A DNA stretch of 64,000 nucleotides from Rhodobacteraceae bacterium EL53 (lineage in GTDB: Bacteria; Pseudomonadota; Alphaproteobacteria; Rhodobacterales; Rhodobacteraceae), in contig OMPR01000008.1 of the NCBI GenBank assembly GCA_900313015.1, positions 1-64,000 on the forward strand, given 5' to 3'. The notes under the pieces were generated by a model. That model saw only the letters and a list, made by a program, of their open reading frames with translations. It ran no database searches and was not told where the DNA came from. Shown piece after piece: positions 38,650 to 47,469 of this stretch; position 1 is the first letter of the stretch; every line of letters begins with the position of its first letter. A program made the position numbers and the translations under genes.

Positions 38650-39692
38650 TGGCTGAAGTGTCTGTCAAGAACGTCACCAAAAAATTCGGAAACTTTACGG
38701 CATTGGATGATGTGTCCATGGAGTTCCCAGATGGTGGCTTCTTTGCCCTGCTTGGACCGTCGGGAAGTGGCAAATCCACTTTGCTACGAACAATAGCAGG
38801 CTTTCTGTTCGCAGATAGCGGATCAATCCACATCGGGAACAAATCTGTGGACCTTATCCCGGTCGAAAAACGTGAAATCGGCATGATGTTTCAGAATTAT
38901 GCTCTGTTCCCAAATATGACTATTGCCGACAACGTCGGGTTTGGCCTGCGGGTTCGCAAAGTAAGTTCTGACGAAGAGCGGCGGCGCATTGGCGAAGCGC
39001 TTGAGTTGGTGCAACTTAGCACTCTTGGGGATCGCAAACCACATCAGTTGTCCGGTGGTCAACGCCAACGCGTGGCTTTGGCGCGGGCTATTGTCACCAA
39101 CCCACGCGTCCTGCTTTTGGACGAACCGCTCTCTGCGCTCGACAAATCACTGCGGGTGGATATGCAGGTTGAGTTAAAGCGCATTCAGCACGAGATCGGC
39201 ATCACGACGATCTTTGTGACCCACGATCAAGAAGAAGCCCTGACACTGTCTGACAAGATTGGTATTCTGCGCGAAGGCCGAATGATACAGTCCGGGCCAC
39301 CGCGCTCTGTTTATAACAACCCGGTTGATCGGTTTACCGCTGAGTTTCTGGGGGATGCCAACATCGTTGCTGAAAATGATGGAAATGGGCGGTTGAACGT
39401 GTCCGGCAACCCAAGCATTAAGATCCCAGAGGGCGCCGAAACAGCCAGTGCTTTGGCCGTGCGTCCCGAAAGTCTGAGCATTTCTGCAACAGAGCCCGAA
39501 CAAGAGGGCCTTTCCAAAGTTCATGGTAGGTTGGTTCAGCGGATGTTTGCGGGAGCCATGTCAACTTGCATCGTACAGTGTGGTAGCCACACCTACAAAA
39601 TGGTCGCGCGCGATCAGGATGTTCCAAATCTGTCAGAGGGAGAAAACATCTGGCTTAGCTGGAAGTCCGCGCAAACGATTGTCATCCCTTGA
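38649..39692 (+). CDS. Polyamine-type ABC importer ATPase (PotA-like)
   Basis: A 347-residue ATPase. Walker A is GPSGSGKST near residue 36, the signature [14 protein letters not shown], Walker B LLLDEPLSALD and the H-loop FVTHDQEEA. The C-terminal TOBE domain (ALAVRPESLSI) is present. It closes the seven-gene run that starts with the GntR regulator. Nothing downstream on the same strand looks intact. Confidence 0.9.
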   Translation: MAEVSVKNVTKKFGNFTALDDVSMEFPDGGFFALLGPSGSGKSTLLRTIAGFLFADSGSIHIGNKSVDLIPVEKREIGMMFQNYALFPNMTIADNVGFGLRVRKVSSDEERRRIGEALELVQLSTLGDRKPHQLSGGQRQRVALARAIVTNPRVLLLDEPLSALDKSLRVDMQVELKRIQHEIGITTIFVTHDQEEALTLSDKIGILREGRMIQSGPPRSVYNNPVDRFTAEFLGDANIVAENDGNGRLNVSGNPSIKIPEGAETASALAVRPESLSISATEPEQEGLSKVHGRLVQRMFAGAMSTCIVQCGSHTYKMVARDQDVPNLSEGENIWLSWKSAQTIVIP

Positions 39693-40150
39693 AGGTGCCT
39701 TCCAATCGGCGTTAGCCGACATGGCATTCGAATACGAAAAACCGATCGTGATGTTCGAAAGTATGCGAAAAAGCGGGCGTTTCGGTCTAATGCAGTATTC
39801 AGCAAAGTGGGCTCAAGGTCGCCGTTCGCCGCTTTACCCACGAATGTCAGTTGTCGGGAAGTCACTCAGAAATTGCAAACCCAGCTATCTGCGCTTCGCT
39901 GCCTTACAGCATCCGCAATAATTCCTGCGAGCTTTGAATGGCCGCATTCAGTGATCTTGGGAAGAACAGATCACATGCAGAGAATGTCCTCAAACAGCCG
40001 GACGTTTCAGTAGGCAAGGACCGCTTTGGGCTGGGTGCGGCCTTCGCAGCAGGATCCAACGAACGTTGATGTGCCAGACAAAACGGACCTCAGCATCAAA
40101 CAATATACTAGCTGTTTTTGGTGCGACACCTATCTCACTCGCAATGGCTT
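39693..40150. other. Intergenic stretch between the ABC operon and the photolyase gene
   Basis: About 460 bases between convergent genes. It contains a dispersed-element copy (core 40019-40033). The region shows broken open frames without starts. No terminator with a clear T run was found. Confidence 0.45.
40019..40033 (+). repeat. Dispersed intergenic element, copy 3 (core)
   Basis: GACCGCTTTGGGCTG is identical to the minus-strand core at 3554-3568. After the core this copy continues GGTGCGGCCTTCGCAGCA. Confidence 0.45.
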
Positions 40151-41683
40151 TTAGAACAAAGACAACTGATTGGTATCTTTACTCTCTGTCTTTTTTCTTT
40201 TTTTTGAGGGCTTCCGGCTTCCCAACTTCAAGAAAACTGCCTTGGCCACGAGATGGAAATCTGGGTTCTCGCGGATAGCTGCAATCTTTTGTTTGGCCGT
40301 TCTTGCAGCAAGCGTATGTTCAACAATTGGCGCTGGATAGTCTTGCCCAAGTTCGAAATCACTCTGGTCAACCAAGTTCTTTTCCCAGGTCCAAGGCTCA
40401 TGAATAAACTCATCTGGAACATTCTTAAGTTCTGGCACCCATTTTCGAATGAACGCGCCAGCTGGATCATGCTCAATAGATTGCTTGATAGGATTATACA
40501 CACGCATCGTATTGATACCCGTCACCCCCGATTGCATTTGGAGCTGGCTGTAGTGAATTCCCGGCTCATAGTCGGTGAACAACCGTGCTAAGTGATGACC
40601 AGTGACGCGCCAGTCCAACCACAGTTGATAGCTGGCGAAGCTCACCAACATGGCCCGCATCCGGAAGGTAATCCAGCCTTCTGCTATTAAGCAGCGCATG
40701 CACGCATCAATGAATGGGTAACCCGTACTCCCTGTCGCCCACGCCGCATAACGAGCCTCATCATGGTTACTCTCTCGTAAGCCTTCGAATGCCGGATGCA
40801 TACAATGAGTTTCTATTTCGGGCTGGTCCTCAATCTTCTGAACAAAGTGGCAGCGCCATGCAAGTCGCGACCCAAATGCGCTTAGATTACGCCCAAAGTT
40901 TTTCTTTTCTATCGGAGAAAGTTGGGCACGGCGTTTAGCAACAGAATGTACGACCTCGCGAACAGATAACGAACCCCATGCAAGATGAGCGGATAGTCTT
41001 GAGCAATGAACGTCGGACAAACCGGGAGCAGAGATGTGGTAGAGATATTTCTGACAGCGATGGTTCAAAAAGCTTCGTAGATCCGTGACCGCCTCTGTTC
41101 GCCCACCCCTTTGAACCTTGCCGATTGGGGTGATCCCAAACATGAGGTGATCTTTATTTGGCAGAATGTTAGAAACGCATCCCGGTGTTGGAATAAGCCT
41201 GTCCGGCGTAGCACTGATGTTTTCAGCCATGCGCGCGTTTCTGATCTTTGACCAATCATCACGACGGCGCAATCTCCGAACAACGCCGTTTGTGGGAAAT
41301 TCGTGAGCAGAAATATTGAGCCTCAGGCATAGGTCTTCAATTTTCAGGTCTCGGTCGTAAGTCCAAGCATTGCCTGTTTCTTCATGCATATAAATGTCGC
41401 CAACACCGTGTTGCTCGTGAAGTTGAGCGATAACATCGCGTGCATCACCTACCCTAACAATAAGCGGCTGTCCCAAGCCAGTTAAAGCAATGTTCAGATC
41501 TACAAGACAATCATGGATGAAATTCCAATGACGCCGTGAGGCAAAAGGCTGCTGCCAATACTCTGGTTCAACTATGTAAAGTGGAATGGTCGGGGAATTC
41601 GACTGTGATGCGGTCATCAAAGGAGCGTGGTCATGGATCCGAAGATCACGTTTGAACCAAACAATACTGGGTACGTGTGACAT
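40151..41683 (-). CDS. Photolyase/cryptochrome-family flavoprotein
   Basis: A 510-residue protein with the N-terminal alpha/beta antenna domain ([16 protein letters not shown], residues 7-22) and the helical FAD-binding domain. FAD-site blocks include the [13 protein letters not shown] segment near residue 280, [13 protein letters not shown] near 325, [23 protein letters not shown], and [19 protein letters not shown]. It would use blue light to repair UV-induced DNA dimers or to signal. The class (CPD photolyase, class III-like or cryptochrome) cannot be settled by eye. The basic KKRKK tail near the C terminus is notable. It lies 29 bases after a DUF2805 gene on the same strand, apparently in one operon. 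Confidence 0.85.
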   Translation of the reverse strand: MSHVPSIVWFKRDLRIHDHAPLMTASQSNSPTIPLYIVEPEYWQQPFASRRHWNFIHDCLVDLNIALTGLGQPLIVRVGDARDVIAQLHEQHGVGDIYMHEETGNAWTYDRDLKIEDLCLRLNISAHEFPTNGVVRRLRRRDDWSKIRNARMAENISATPDRLIPTPGCVSNILPNKDHLMFGITPIGKVQRGGRTEAVTDLRSFLNHRCQKYLYHISAPGLSDVHCSRLSAHLAWGSLSVREVVHSVAKRRAQLSPIEKKNFGRNLSAFGSRLAWRCHFVQKIEDQPEIETHCMHPAFEGLRESNHDEARYAAWATGSTGYPFIDACMRCLIAEGWITFRMRAMLVSFASYQLWLDWRVTGHHLARLFTDYEPGIHYSQLQMQSGVTGINTMRVYNPIKQSIEHDPAGAFIRKWVPELKNVPDEFIHEPWTWEKNLVDQSDFELGQDYPAPIVEHTLAARTAKQKIAAIRENPDFHLVAKAVFLKLGSRKPSKKRKKTESKDTNQLSLF

Positions 41684-41712
41684 CGATTTTTGGCCTTCTA
41701 AATTGCAGCGAC

Positions 41713-41931
41713 CTATTTATAGGCTTCCCTGCGCTCCCCGAAATCGCGCACACGTTTACGCCAAGCCTTATAGCTGCTGCTTTTCAACTCATCGCGCATC
41801 AGCGTTTTTACCTGTTTGTCGCTGATCCCGTATTCAGCCTTAATATCCGCAAAACTAACGTGATCTGACAACGCCATCTCTATGATTTCGCTGATATGTT
41901 CTGGTGGCAGTTTTATCTCTTTTCTCATCTT
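41713..41931 (-). CDS. DUF2805 / TIGR03643-family small protein
   Basis: A 72-residue protein starting [20 protein letters not shown]. It contains the whole conserved core [20 protein letters not shown], then [19 protein letters not shown] with its invariant Trp and basic residues. It resembles a small helix-turn-helix fold, but no function is established for the family. The frame is open 83 codons further upstream, yet the family is about 70-90 residues long, so ATG 41931 is chosen although no good ribosome site is visible. It is the upstream partner of the photolyase gene, hinting at light or DNA-damage response. Confidence 0.75.
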   Translation of the reverse strand, partial: KMRKEIKLPPEHISEIIEMALSDHVSFADIKAEYGISDKQVKTLMRDELKSSSYKAWRKRVRDFGERREAYK

Positions 41932-42829
41932 TGATGAAATAGTTGGATGCCCTTCGAAGACAAGCAGAGTTGGGGCCTTTGCTGTTGCATTCGTAAGTCC
42001 AAAGTCGCTCAGAATAACTGAGATTTTCTGTTTCAGTTTGAGAATCTTGCTGGCGTGTGGCCATGTCAACGTATCATTTGAACGCTGATTTTGATGCAAT
42101 TGAAAACCGGCACGGCCGAGCGCATCACGGGTGGCCGCAAGCTGCGTTGCGACGGGATCGATTGGACCCCACAGTGTCATTGCGTGGTTCGCGGCGCGAA
42201 CCGCCGACTCGAAGGGGGCTGAGGGGCTGTTGGCTGTTTACGGTCGCACCACCGCCACCAAGGCTATTGGGCAAAAAATTCGCGAAACCTGTACCTCAGC
42301 CATTTGGTGCGATTTATGATGGATCTTCCTTCAACTATTCAGGACAGCGTCGCGTGGCGGGCTTGCGCAGATTGCAGCCTTAGTAGGCTTTGGCTACGGC
42401 GTCGAAGCGGCCGTTCGGCTTAACTGCAAAGAAGGGCGGCAGGGGGTCCTTCTTACAAATACTGCGGGCGTCCCGAAAGCACAGTTGGGGCGCAGGATGT
42501 CAGACCGCCAGCGTGAAGGTACCGCCAAGGTAAAAGCTGAAGGGCGGTACAAAGCCATGAAACCTACTGCCCGATTGAAGGTCCAACAGATCCGGACGTT
42601 GGTGTGCTAAGGAATGACCAAGAATGAAGTTTCTCAATGTCTGAGGATCTCCGAAAGTCAGTCTATCTAGTGCTGTTTAATTTGGTGGCCGTATATCGTG
42701 CCATGTTGCCTTCTATGCACTGGGTATTGTGGAAGATAAACGCTGACAAAGGGGCGTTGATTCAACATTAACTCTGTTGAAACACTCATTCATTTGTCGT
42801 CGCGGTCAATCTCAAATCTGCCCGTTCAG
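41932..42829. other. Recombinase graveyard upstream of the DUF2805 gene
   Basis: About 900 bases. The minus-strand frame extends from the DUF2805 gene to about 42240 with protein-like but unrecognised sequence (MTLWGPIDPVATQL). The plus strand carries the tail of a decayed serine recombinase (42497-42670), with possible upstream fragments from about 42130. 42671-42829 shows nothing recognisable. The promoter of the DUF2805-photolyase pair should lie just right of 41931. Confidence 0.5.
42497..42670 (+). pseudogene. Serine recombinase (invertase/resolvase) C-terminal remnant
   Basis: The frame reads MSDRQREGTAKVKAEGRYKA followed by MKPTAR, matching the end of the catalytic domain of Pin/Hin-type recombinases (usually RERQREGIAKAKAEGRYKGRKPTA). 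It then hits an in-frame TAA and resumes GMTKNEVSQCLRISESQSI, the expected DNA-binding helix-turn-helix (usually GxTKxEIARxLGISRxSVY), before a TAG at 42668. The catalytic Ser region is not identifiable upstream. The gene is dead and truncated, a trace of past mobile DNA. Confidence 0.7.
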
Positions 42830-43162
42830 TCACTCACTCGGAAGCAAAGCTTTCTGTACCACTTCATCCCAACCAAGATGGAACGTATCGCCATTCCGGA
42901 TCACTGGGCGAGCCATCAATTTGGGCTTGGCTGCAAGTTGATCCTCTGCTTCCGAGTGCTTCAACCAATCGCTTAGCCCTCGCCAATCGTTCGAGGTTCG
43001 GTCAACCAAACGATCCCCAAATTGAGCAATCAACTCGGCAAGCTCTGCTTCGCTCAACGGGTCAGCACGTACATCTCGAAACTCAACATTCATACCCACT
43101 GCCTCTAACGCCTTCCGAGCTTTTTGGGTAACAGCGCACGTATTCAAACCGTAGATCATCAT
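42830..43162 (-). CDS. ArsC/Spx-family (YffB-like) thioredoxin-fold protein
   Basis: A 110-residue protein of the ArsC/Spx superfamily. The N-terminal MIYGLNTCAVTQKARKALEA holds a single active-site Cys (C9) where thioredoxins have CxxC, as in YffB/ArsC-like proteins. DRLVDRTSNDWRGLS and LMARPVIRNGDTFHLGW are the other family blocks. It lacks the arginine triad of true arsenate reductase as far as can be judged, so a glutathione-linked reductase role is more likely. No operon partner. Confidence 0.8.
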   Translation of the reverse strand: MMIYGLNTCAVTQKARKALEAVGMNVEFRDVRADPLSEAELAELIAQFGDRLVDRTSNDWRGLSDWLKHSEAEDQLAAKPKLMARPVIRNGDTFHLGWDEVVQKALLPSE

Positions 43163-43279
43163 GAAGCAGTCTCCTTATGGGCAGATCAATCGACTTCCGG
43201 CATTAAGTCAAGCTGTATGGCTGCTCAGCGGTCGCTGCCGCCATTAGGCGCATTGTGCCCAATGGCAGCTATGCTGGGC

Positions 43280-44587
43280 TCAATGCACAAAATGCAACTT
43301 TGAGAAGTGCTTTCGCCAGTTTGCAACTTCTTCTGCAATCGCGTCGCCTTTGAGCCCACGTTGGATCAAATCGGCCAACTGATCTGTGTCCGCTATCGTC
43401 ATACCCCATCTAACAAGCTCCGGCGTCCCTATCCGTAAACCATTTAAGTCGCCCTCTACCGGAGGAATGGGAAGGCCAATTCCGCAAGCCAGAAAGCCGG
43501 CCTTGCGCAATTGTTTCGCTGCAGCTTGTCCACCGCCGTACCCTTTTGCCTCGACAGCAAACTGATGGGAGTTTGTAAATCCGTCTTTCCCAGAGAAAAT
43601 CGGAACGCCAACGGCATCCAATGCCTTGGCAAGGGTTTGGGCCATGTCAATCATCTCGGCTGCATAGGCTTGGCCAAAGTCTCGCCAATCTAGCATGGTC
43701 ACGGCCAAAGCTGCCGCTTTTGCGGCATCAAAATTCGCAGTCATACCGGGAAAAGCGATGGTGTCGAGAGACTTTGCCATTTCAGCGTCATTCGAGACAA
43801 TCAAACCACCTGCTGCTCCTCCGAGGCTTTTGTAGGTGCTCATTGTCATGAAGTGCGCGCCTTCGGCCAAAGGGTTGGACCAGGCACGGCCCGCGATAAT
43901 CCCACACTGATGAGCCGAGTCAAACATGACCTTGGCGTCAACTTCGTCTGCAATAGTTCGGATTTCGGCAACAGGATGTTCAAACAGGTTTAGGCTGCAC
44001 CCTACGGTGATCAGCTTTGGCCGTTCAACGCGTACCATGTCTCGCAACTGATTCAGATCAATCGTGTAGTGGTCGGCATCCACCGGGGCGTTCAAAATGC
44101 GAAGGCCGTACAGCCCGGCACAGCCCGCCAAATGGTGCGTGACGTGCCCGCCGATGCTCGCAGGTGGTACGATGATCGTGTCACCCGGTTTACATGTTGC
44201 CATGAAGCCATAAAGGTTGGCAATCGCCCCGGACGGCACGCGAATTTCTGCAAACTGTGCGTCAAACACCTCGGCACAAAGCTCGGCGGCGATGACCTCA
44301 ATCTCTTCGATTGCTTCCAGACCCATCTCATACTTGTCGCCGGGGTATCCGAGAGACGGACGTGATCCTATGCCGGAAGAGAGAAACGCCTCAGCCTTCG
44401 GGTTCATCACATTGGTAGCAGGGTTGAGGTTGAAACATTCTTCTTCATGGATCTGACGGTTCTCCTCAGAGAGTCGCTCAAGCCGAGCCATGATGGCATC
44501 AGAGGTTTGAGACGCAGCATTTTGCGCAATCTTTTGAACAAGGGTTTCGCTGTCGGTGGGCACCCAGTCCCGATGTGCAAGTGTCAT
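43280..44587 (-). CDS. Serine hydroxymethyltransferase-like PLP enzyme
   Basis: A 435-residue fold-type I PLP enzyme related to GlyA. SYxExNxxSP-like N-terminal sequence is replaced by ECFNLNPATNVMNPKAEAFL. RPSLGYPGDKY, VMFDSAHQCGIIAG (Asp for the PLP ring N) and the Schiff-base Lys in MTMSTYKSLGGAAGGLI are visible; canonical GlyA has TTTHKTLRGPRGG there. The altered loops suggest an aldolase or hydroxymethyltransferase on a branched or alternative hydroxy-amino acid. ATG 44587 follows AGGAG at 8 bases; 16 upstream codons are ignored. The divergent GcvA-like LysR gene 96 bases away is the likely regulator. Confidence 0.8.
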   Translation of the reverse strand: MTLAHRDWVPTDSETLVQKIAQNAASQTSDAIMARLERLSEENRQIHEEECFNLNPATNVMNPKAEAFLSSGIGSRPSLGYPGDKYEMGLEAIEEIEVIAAELCAEVFDAQFAEIRVPSGAIANLYGFMATCKPGDTIIVPPASIGGHVTHHLAGCAGLYGLRILNAPVDADHYTIDLNQLRDMVRVERPKLITVGCSLNLFEHPVAEIRTIADEVDAKVMFDSAHQCGIIAGRAWSNPLAEGAHFMTMSTYKSLGGAAGGLIVSNDAEMAKSLDTIAFPGMTANFDAAKAAALAVTMLDWRDFGQAYAAEMIDMAQTLAKALDAVGVPIFSGKDGFTNSHQFAVEAKGYGGGQAAAKQLRKAGFLACGIGLPIPPVEGDLNGLRIGTPELVRWGMTIADTDQLADLIQRGLKGDAIAEEVANWRKHFSKLHFVH

Positions 44588-44683
44588 GGCCAGTTCTCCT
44601 TTGTTTCGTTTAGTGTCAGTGACCATGGGTGACAACGCAAACCAGAATAGCTATTTCTGACCGTAGAAAAACTAAGGCTAGAT

Positions 44684-45556
44684 ATGACCGTCGCACCAAA
44701 ACGACCTAAAGGCCCTCCCTTGAACGCTATGCGTGCTTTTGAAGCTGCCGCGCGACATGTGAGCTTTGTTTCCGCCGCCGAGGAGTTGAATGTGACCCCT
44801 GGAGCAATCTCGCAGCACGTTAAGTCTTTGGAGGCTTGGTCAGAAATGCCATTGTTCCGAAGAAACGCTCAGGGCGTCGTGTTGACGCAAGCCGGACAAG
44901 CGCTTGTGGCAGACTTCACTGCTGCATTTGACGGCGTGGCCAATGCCACACGCGCCTTGCGGAACCTCAATCCCAATCCAGACTTTCAGATCGCGGCCCT
45001 CCCGTCGATTGCTCAACTCTGGTTGCCGAAACGCCTTGCCAAAATCAGGGTGCAACTCCCTATGATCAATTTCTCCGTAACCGCGTTAGAAACGGCACCA
45101 AGTTTGTCACGCGAGTTGTTTGATCTCGCGATCTTCTTTGGTGAGCCAGATGGGACGGCCAATCAAATCTCTATCTGCAGCGACGACATTGTTCCTGTCT
45201 GCTCCCCAGTCCTATTGGATCGTTTTGCAAATGAAGGTTTCGATAGCCTTACGCTTCTTCATGATCAAACATGGGTGGACGATTGGAAGACTTGGTGCGA
45301 GGCCGTCGAAATCCCAGTCGAAAATGTACAAAACGGTCCAAAGTTCTCGCTCTACAGCCTCGCTGTTGAGGAAGCGAAGGCTGGTGCTGGTGCGTTGATG
45401 GGGCACCTGTGTCTCATTGACGATTTAGTCGCTTGCGGTGAACTCGTGATCCCGAAAAACACATCCTGCAGTACGGGAAAATCCCTTATTTTGCAGTTGC
45501 CTAAGGTGGCGCAGCGGAGGCACGAAACGCATCAGGTGGCGCAGATGCTGATTTAA
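44684..45556 (+). CDS. LysR-family regulator, GcvA-like
   Basis: A 290-residue regulator. The N-terminal winged helix is PLNAMRAFEAAARHVSFVSAAEELNVTPGAISQHVKSLE. The GcvA-type effector domain follows, with CSDDIVPVCSPVL and the EEAKAGAGALMGHLCLIDD segment. It faces away from the SHMT-like gene. The shared 96-base spacer contains the near-palindrome AGAATAGCTATTTCT (44644-44658). GcvA-like proteins commonly control glycine or amino-acid catabolic genes, which agrees with the neighbour. Confidence 0.85.
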   Translation: MTVAPKRPKGPPLNAMRAFEAAARHVSFVSAAEELNVTPGAISQHVKSLEAWSEMPLFRRNAQGVVLTQAGQALVADFTAAFDGVANATRALRNLNPNPDFQIAALPSIAQLWLPKRLAKIRVQLPMINFSVTALETAPSLSRELFDLAIFFGEPDGTANQISICSDDIVPVCSPVLLDRFANEGFDSLTLLHDQTWVDDWKTWCEAVEIPVENVQNGPKFSLYSLAVEEAKAGAGALMGHLCLIDDLVACGELVIPKNTSCSTGKSLILQLPKVAQRRHETHQVAQMLI

Positions 45557-46157
45557 GCTTTGCAAAACCATAGCAGACCTTCGTGCGATTTGCAGCATCG
45601 GTCGAATTGGGGATAGGGCGGGCTTATTGCGGTGCAGCGCGAGTGTCGCCACCTCGGAGCATTATACTAGTTCGCGCTATGACCGCAGGCAGCCCGAATC
45701 CGCGATCCTAGGTACAATCGCTCTCTTGGAATTATCTGATTGTGATCTTTTCAGGCCTTTCCGCCAATACCTCTGCATTAATTGTCTCGGCCTAGGGCGG
45801 TTGGGCAGCTGGAGAGGGGGCGACATCGGTGCTTTGGGGTTGTGTAGGTTGCTGATGACTTGGGGGGCGGGCTTTGCTTTGAGCGCTGAGTTTAAGGGTT
45901 ACTGTAAACAGTGACATGTAGAGTTTCGAAAGAAGATGAAATAGTAGATGTGGAAAGTTGCGCTTGGTAGAGACCGCCAATTAGAGGTGATACATGTATG
46001 GTCCGTTTTATCAGAAGCAGCAGAGGAATGGCGCGATCCATGCAGGTTCTAGTTTGAACTTATAATCCTTCGAATTAGCCACCATTAGAAAATGAAAAAG
46101 CCTGCCAAGACAAAATCTAGGCAGGCTTTCTGTGTCTCTAGCAGGTGTGAGTAAGCT
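45557..46157. other. Intergenic stretch between convergent genes
   Basis: About 600 bases without a supported gene. Bases 45560-45680 resemble, on the minus strand, the flanks of the dispersed intergenic element. The right end carries the strong terminator at 46097-46129. Confidence 0.5.
46097..46129 (-). terminator. Intrinsic terminator of the Bax-inhibitor-1 gene
   Basis: AAAGCCTGCC (46097-46106) and GGCAGGCTTT (46120-46129) form a perfect 10-bp stem with a 13-base loop. On the minus strand it is followed by TTCATTTTC after CTTT, a T-rich tail, 29 bases past the stop at 46158. Confidence 0.85.
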
Positions 46158-46934
46158 TTACTCGCGGTTGCCGAACAGCTGCAGCAACATCATGAACATG
46201 TTGATGAAATCCAGATAGAGGCTGAGAGCGCCCATGATCGCCGCTTTACCCAACCATTCTTGGTCGCCTGAGTGAGCCATTTCCAAGTAGGTGTTTTTGA
46301 TTTTCTGGGTGTCATATGCGGTCAGACCAGCAAAGATCAGAACACCAATCGCTGAGATCGCAAACGTGACGGCGGAAGACGCCAGAAAGATATTGACGAT
46401 CGACGCTACGATCAGGCCGATCAGACCCATGATCAAGAATGTGCCCATTGCGGACAGGTCTTTTTTGGTGGTGTAACCCACTAGCGAAAGGCCAGCAAAG
46501 GCGATTGAAGTGATCAAGAAGACCTGAATGATCGACTGGCCAGTAAAGACCAGAAAGATGGAGCTGATCGACAGACCCATAACTGCGGCGAATGTGTAGA
46601 ACATAAGCTGTGCAGCAGAAGCTGAAAGACGGTTGATCGCAGCTCCAAAGCCAAAGATGAACAGCAGTGGGGCGAACATAATCACGTATTTAAGAGCAGA
46701 GCCATAGATGGCATAGCCAAACGACGTCAGGTACAGACCTTCGCGCATTTGAGCAGAGGCACCTGCAGGATCGGTCGTTACAGCAAGGCCAGAAATGGCC
46801 CAAGCCGCAGCGAACGTGATAAGCATGCCGACGGACATAGTGCCGTAGACTTTGTTCATGTGGGCGCGTAGGCCCGCGTCAATCTCAGCCGTGCGGGTGC
46901 CGGCCGCCGTCCGGATTGTGTCGAATTGTGCCAT
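46158..46934 (-). CDS. Bax inhibitor-1 / YccA-family membrane protein
   Basis: A 258-residue inner-membrane protein with seven hydrophobic helices, including LLFIFGFGAAINRLSASAAQ and GLSISSIFLVFTGQSI. The BI-1 family signature is in VLIFAGLTAYDTQKIKNTYLEM near residue 205, which carries the paired acidic residues of the pH-sensitive calcium-leak channel fold. YccA-type members also restrain FtsH protease in enterobacteria. The gene is monocistronic, with its own terminator downstream. Confidence 0.9.
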   Translation of the reverse strand: MAQFDTIRTAAGTRTAEIDAGLRAHMNKVYGTMSVGMLITFAAAWAISGLAVTTDPAGASAQMREGLYLTSFGYAIYGSALKYVIMFAPLLFIFGFGAAINRLSASAAQLMFYTFAAVMGLSISSIFLVFTGQSIIQVFLITSIAFAGLSLVGYTTKKDLSAMGTFLIMGLIGLIVASIVNIFLASSAVTFAISAIGVLIFAGLTAYDTQKIKNTYLEMAHSGDQEWLGKAAIMGALSLYLDFINMFMMLLQLFGNRE

Positions 46935-47057
46935 TCAAGGTCTCCATCCAAAACTCTGTGGTCGCTAAGCGGAGTCAGCAACCTTCCATTTGAATATCGG
47001 AGAGGTTGGGGGGGAATTCAAGTAATTCCGGAGTGATTGATAGCATAAATACATAAC

Positions 47058-47092
47058 AAAGCGGCGGTTTGTCTGTTGCAAACCGCCGCTTT
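47058..47092 (-). terminator. Intrinsic terminator of the DUF1127 gene
   Basis: AAAGCGGCGGTTTG (47058-47071) pairs perfectly with CAAACCGCCGCTTT (47079-47092), a GC-rich 14-bp stem with a 7-base loop, 41 bases after the stop. On the minus strand it ends in TTTGTTATG. Confidence 0.8.
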
Positions 47093-47132
47093 CTGGTCGG
47101 GATAAGGCTGGGGCAGGCGTTGCCCGGTGGTG

Positions 47133-47342
47133 TTAGCAGCGCCAGGTTTCAGGGGCATCCCAAAGCGGGCGCTTGGCTTCCGCCTGTGCCTCGGATTTGG
47201 AAATGCCAATGTCTTTGAGCGCATCAGCATCGAGTGCCCGCAGGGTTTGACGCTGACGCCATGTACCGTGAGCACTGGTCAGCACGCGCAGCAGTGAAAA
47301 ACGGCTGGGGGCGCAAGGGCGGTTCGCTGTCATAAGGGTCAT
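47133..47342 (-). CDS. DUF1127 small protein (YjiS-like)
   Basis: A 69-residue protein. The second half is the DUF1127 motif: RQRQTLRALDADALKDIGISKSEAQAEAKRPLWD. DUF1127 proteins in alphaproteobacteria bind RNA or affect phosphate and carbon metabolism and are often stress-induced, but this one is uncharacterised. ATG 47342 follows AAAGGA at 9 bases; an upstream extension is ignored. It is divergent from a LysR gene with 127 bases between, a pairing that suggests regulation by that protein. Confidence 0.82.
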   Translation of the reverse strand: MTLMTANRPCAPSRFSLLRVLTSAHGTWRQRQTLRALDADALKDIGISKSEAQAEAKRPLWDAPETWRC

Positions 47343-47469
47343 AAGATGTGTCCTTTCCGTGTTTCTTGATGGTTGCGGGGTCTTCAATCAATTTCCTTGA
47401 TGTATATGGCATCCTGTGGTTCATTATGAAAACGAATGTTTATGATTTGAATCATCAAGGATCGTGATA

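Noticed and set aside
35941-39692. Dedicated spermidine/putrescine importer
   Set aside because: Subunits are PotABCD-like, but tight linkage to a glycohydrolase and sugar kinase makes a polyamine ligand less likely; not excluded.
41932-42180. N-terminal extension of the DUF2805 protein
   Set aside because: The family is about 70-90 residues and the extension has no recognised domain. Kept only as an unexplained open stretch.
42830-43162. Arsenate reductase
   Set aside because: No ars genes nearby and the active site has only the single-Cys YffB-like pattern.
43280-44587. Canonical GlyA (serine hydroxymethyltransferase)
   Set aside because: The Schiff-base loop and N-terminal region differ from GlyA, so only an SHMT-like call is made.
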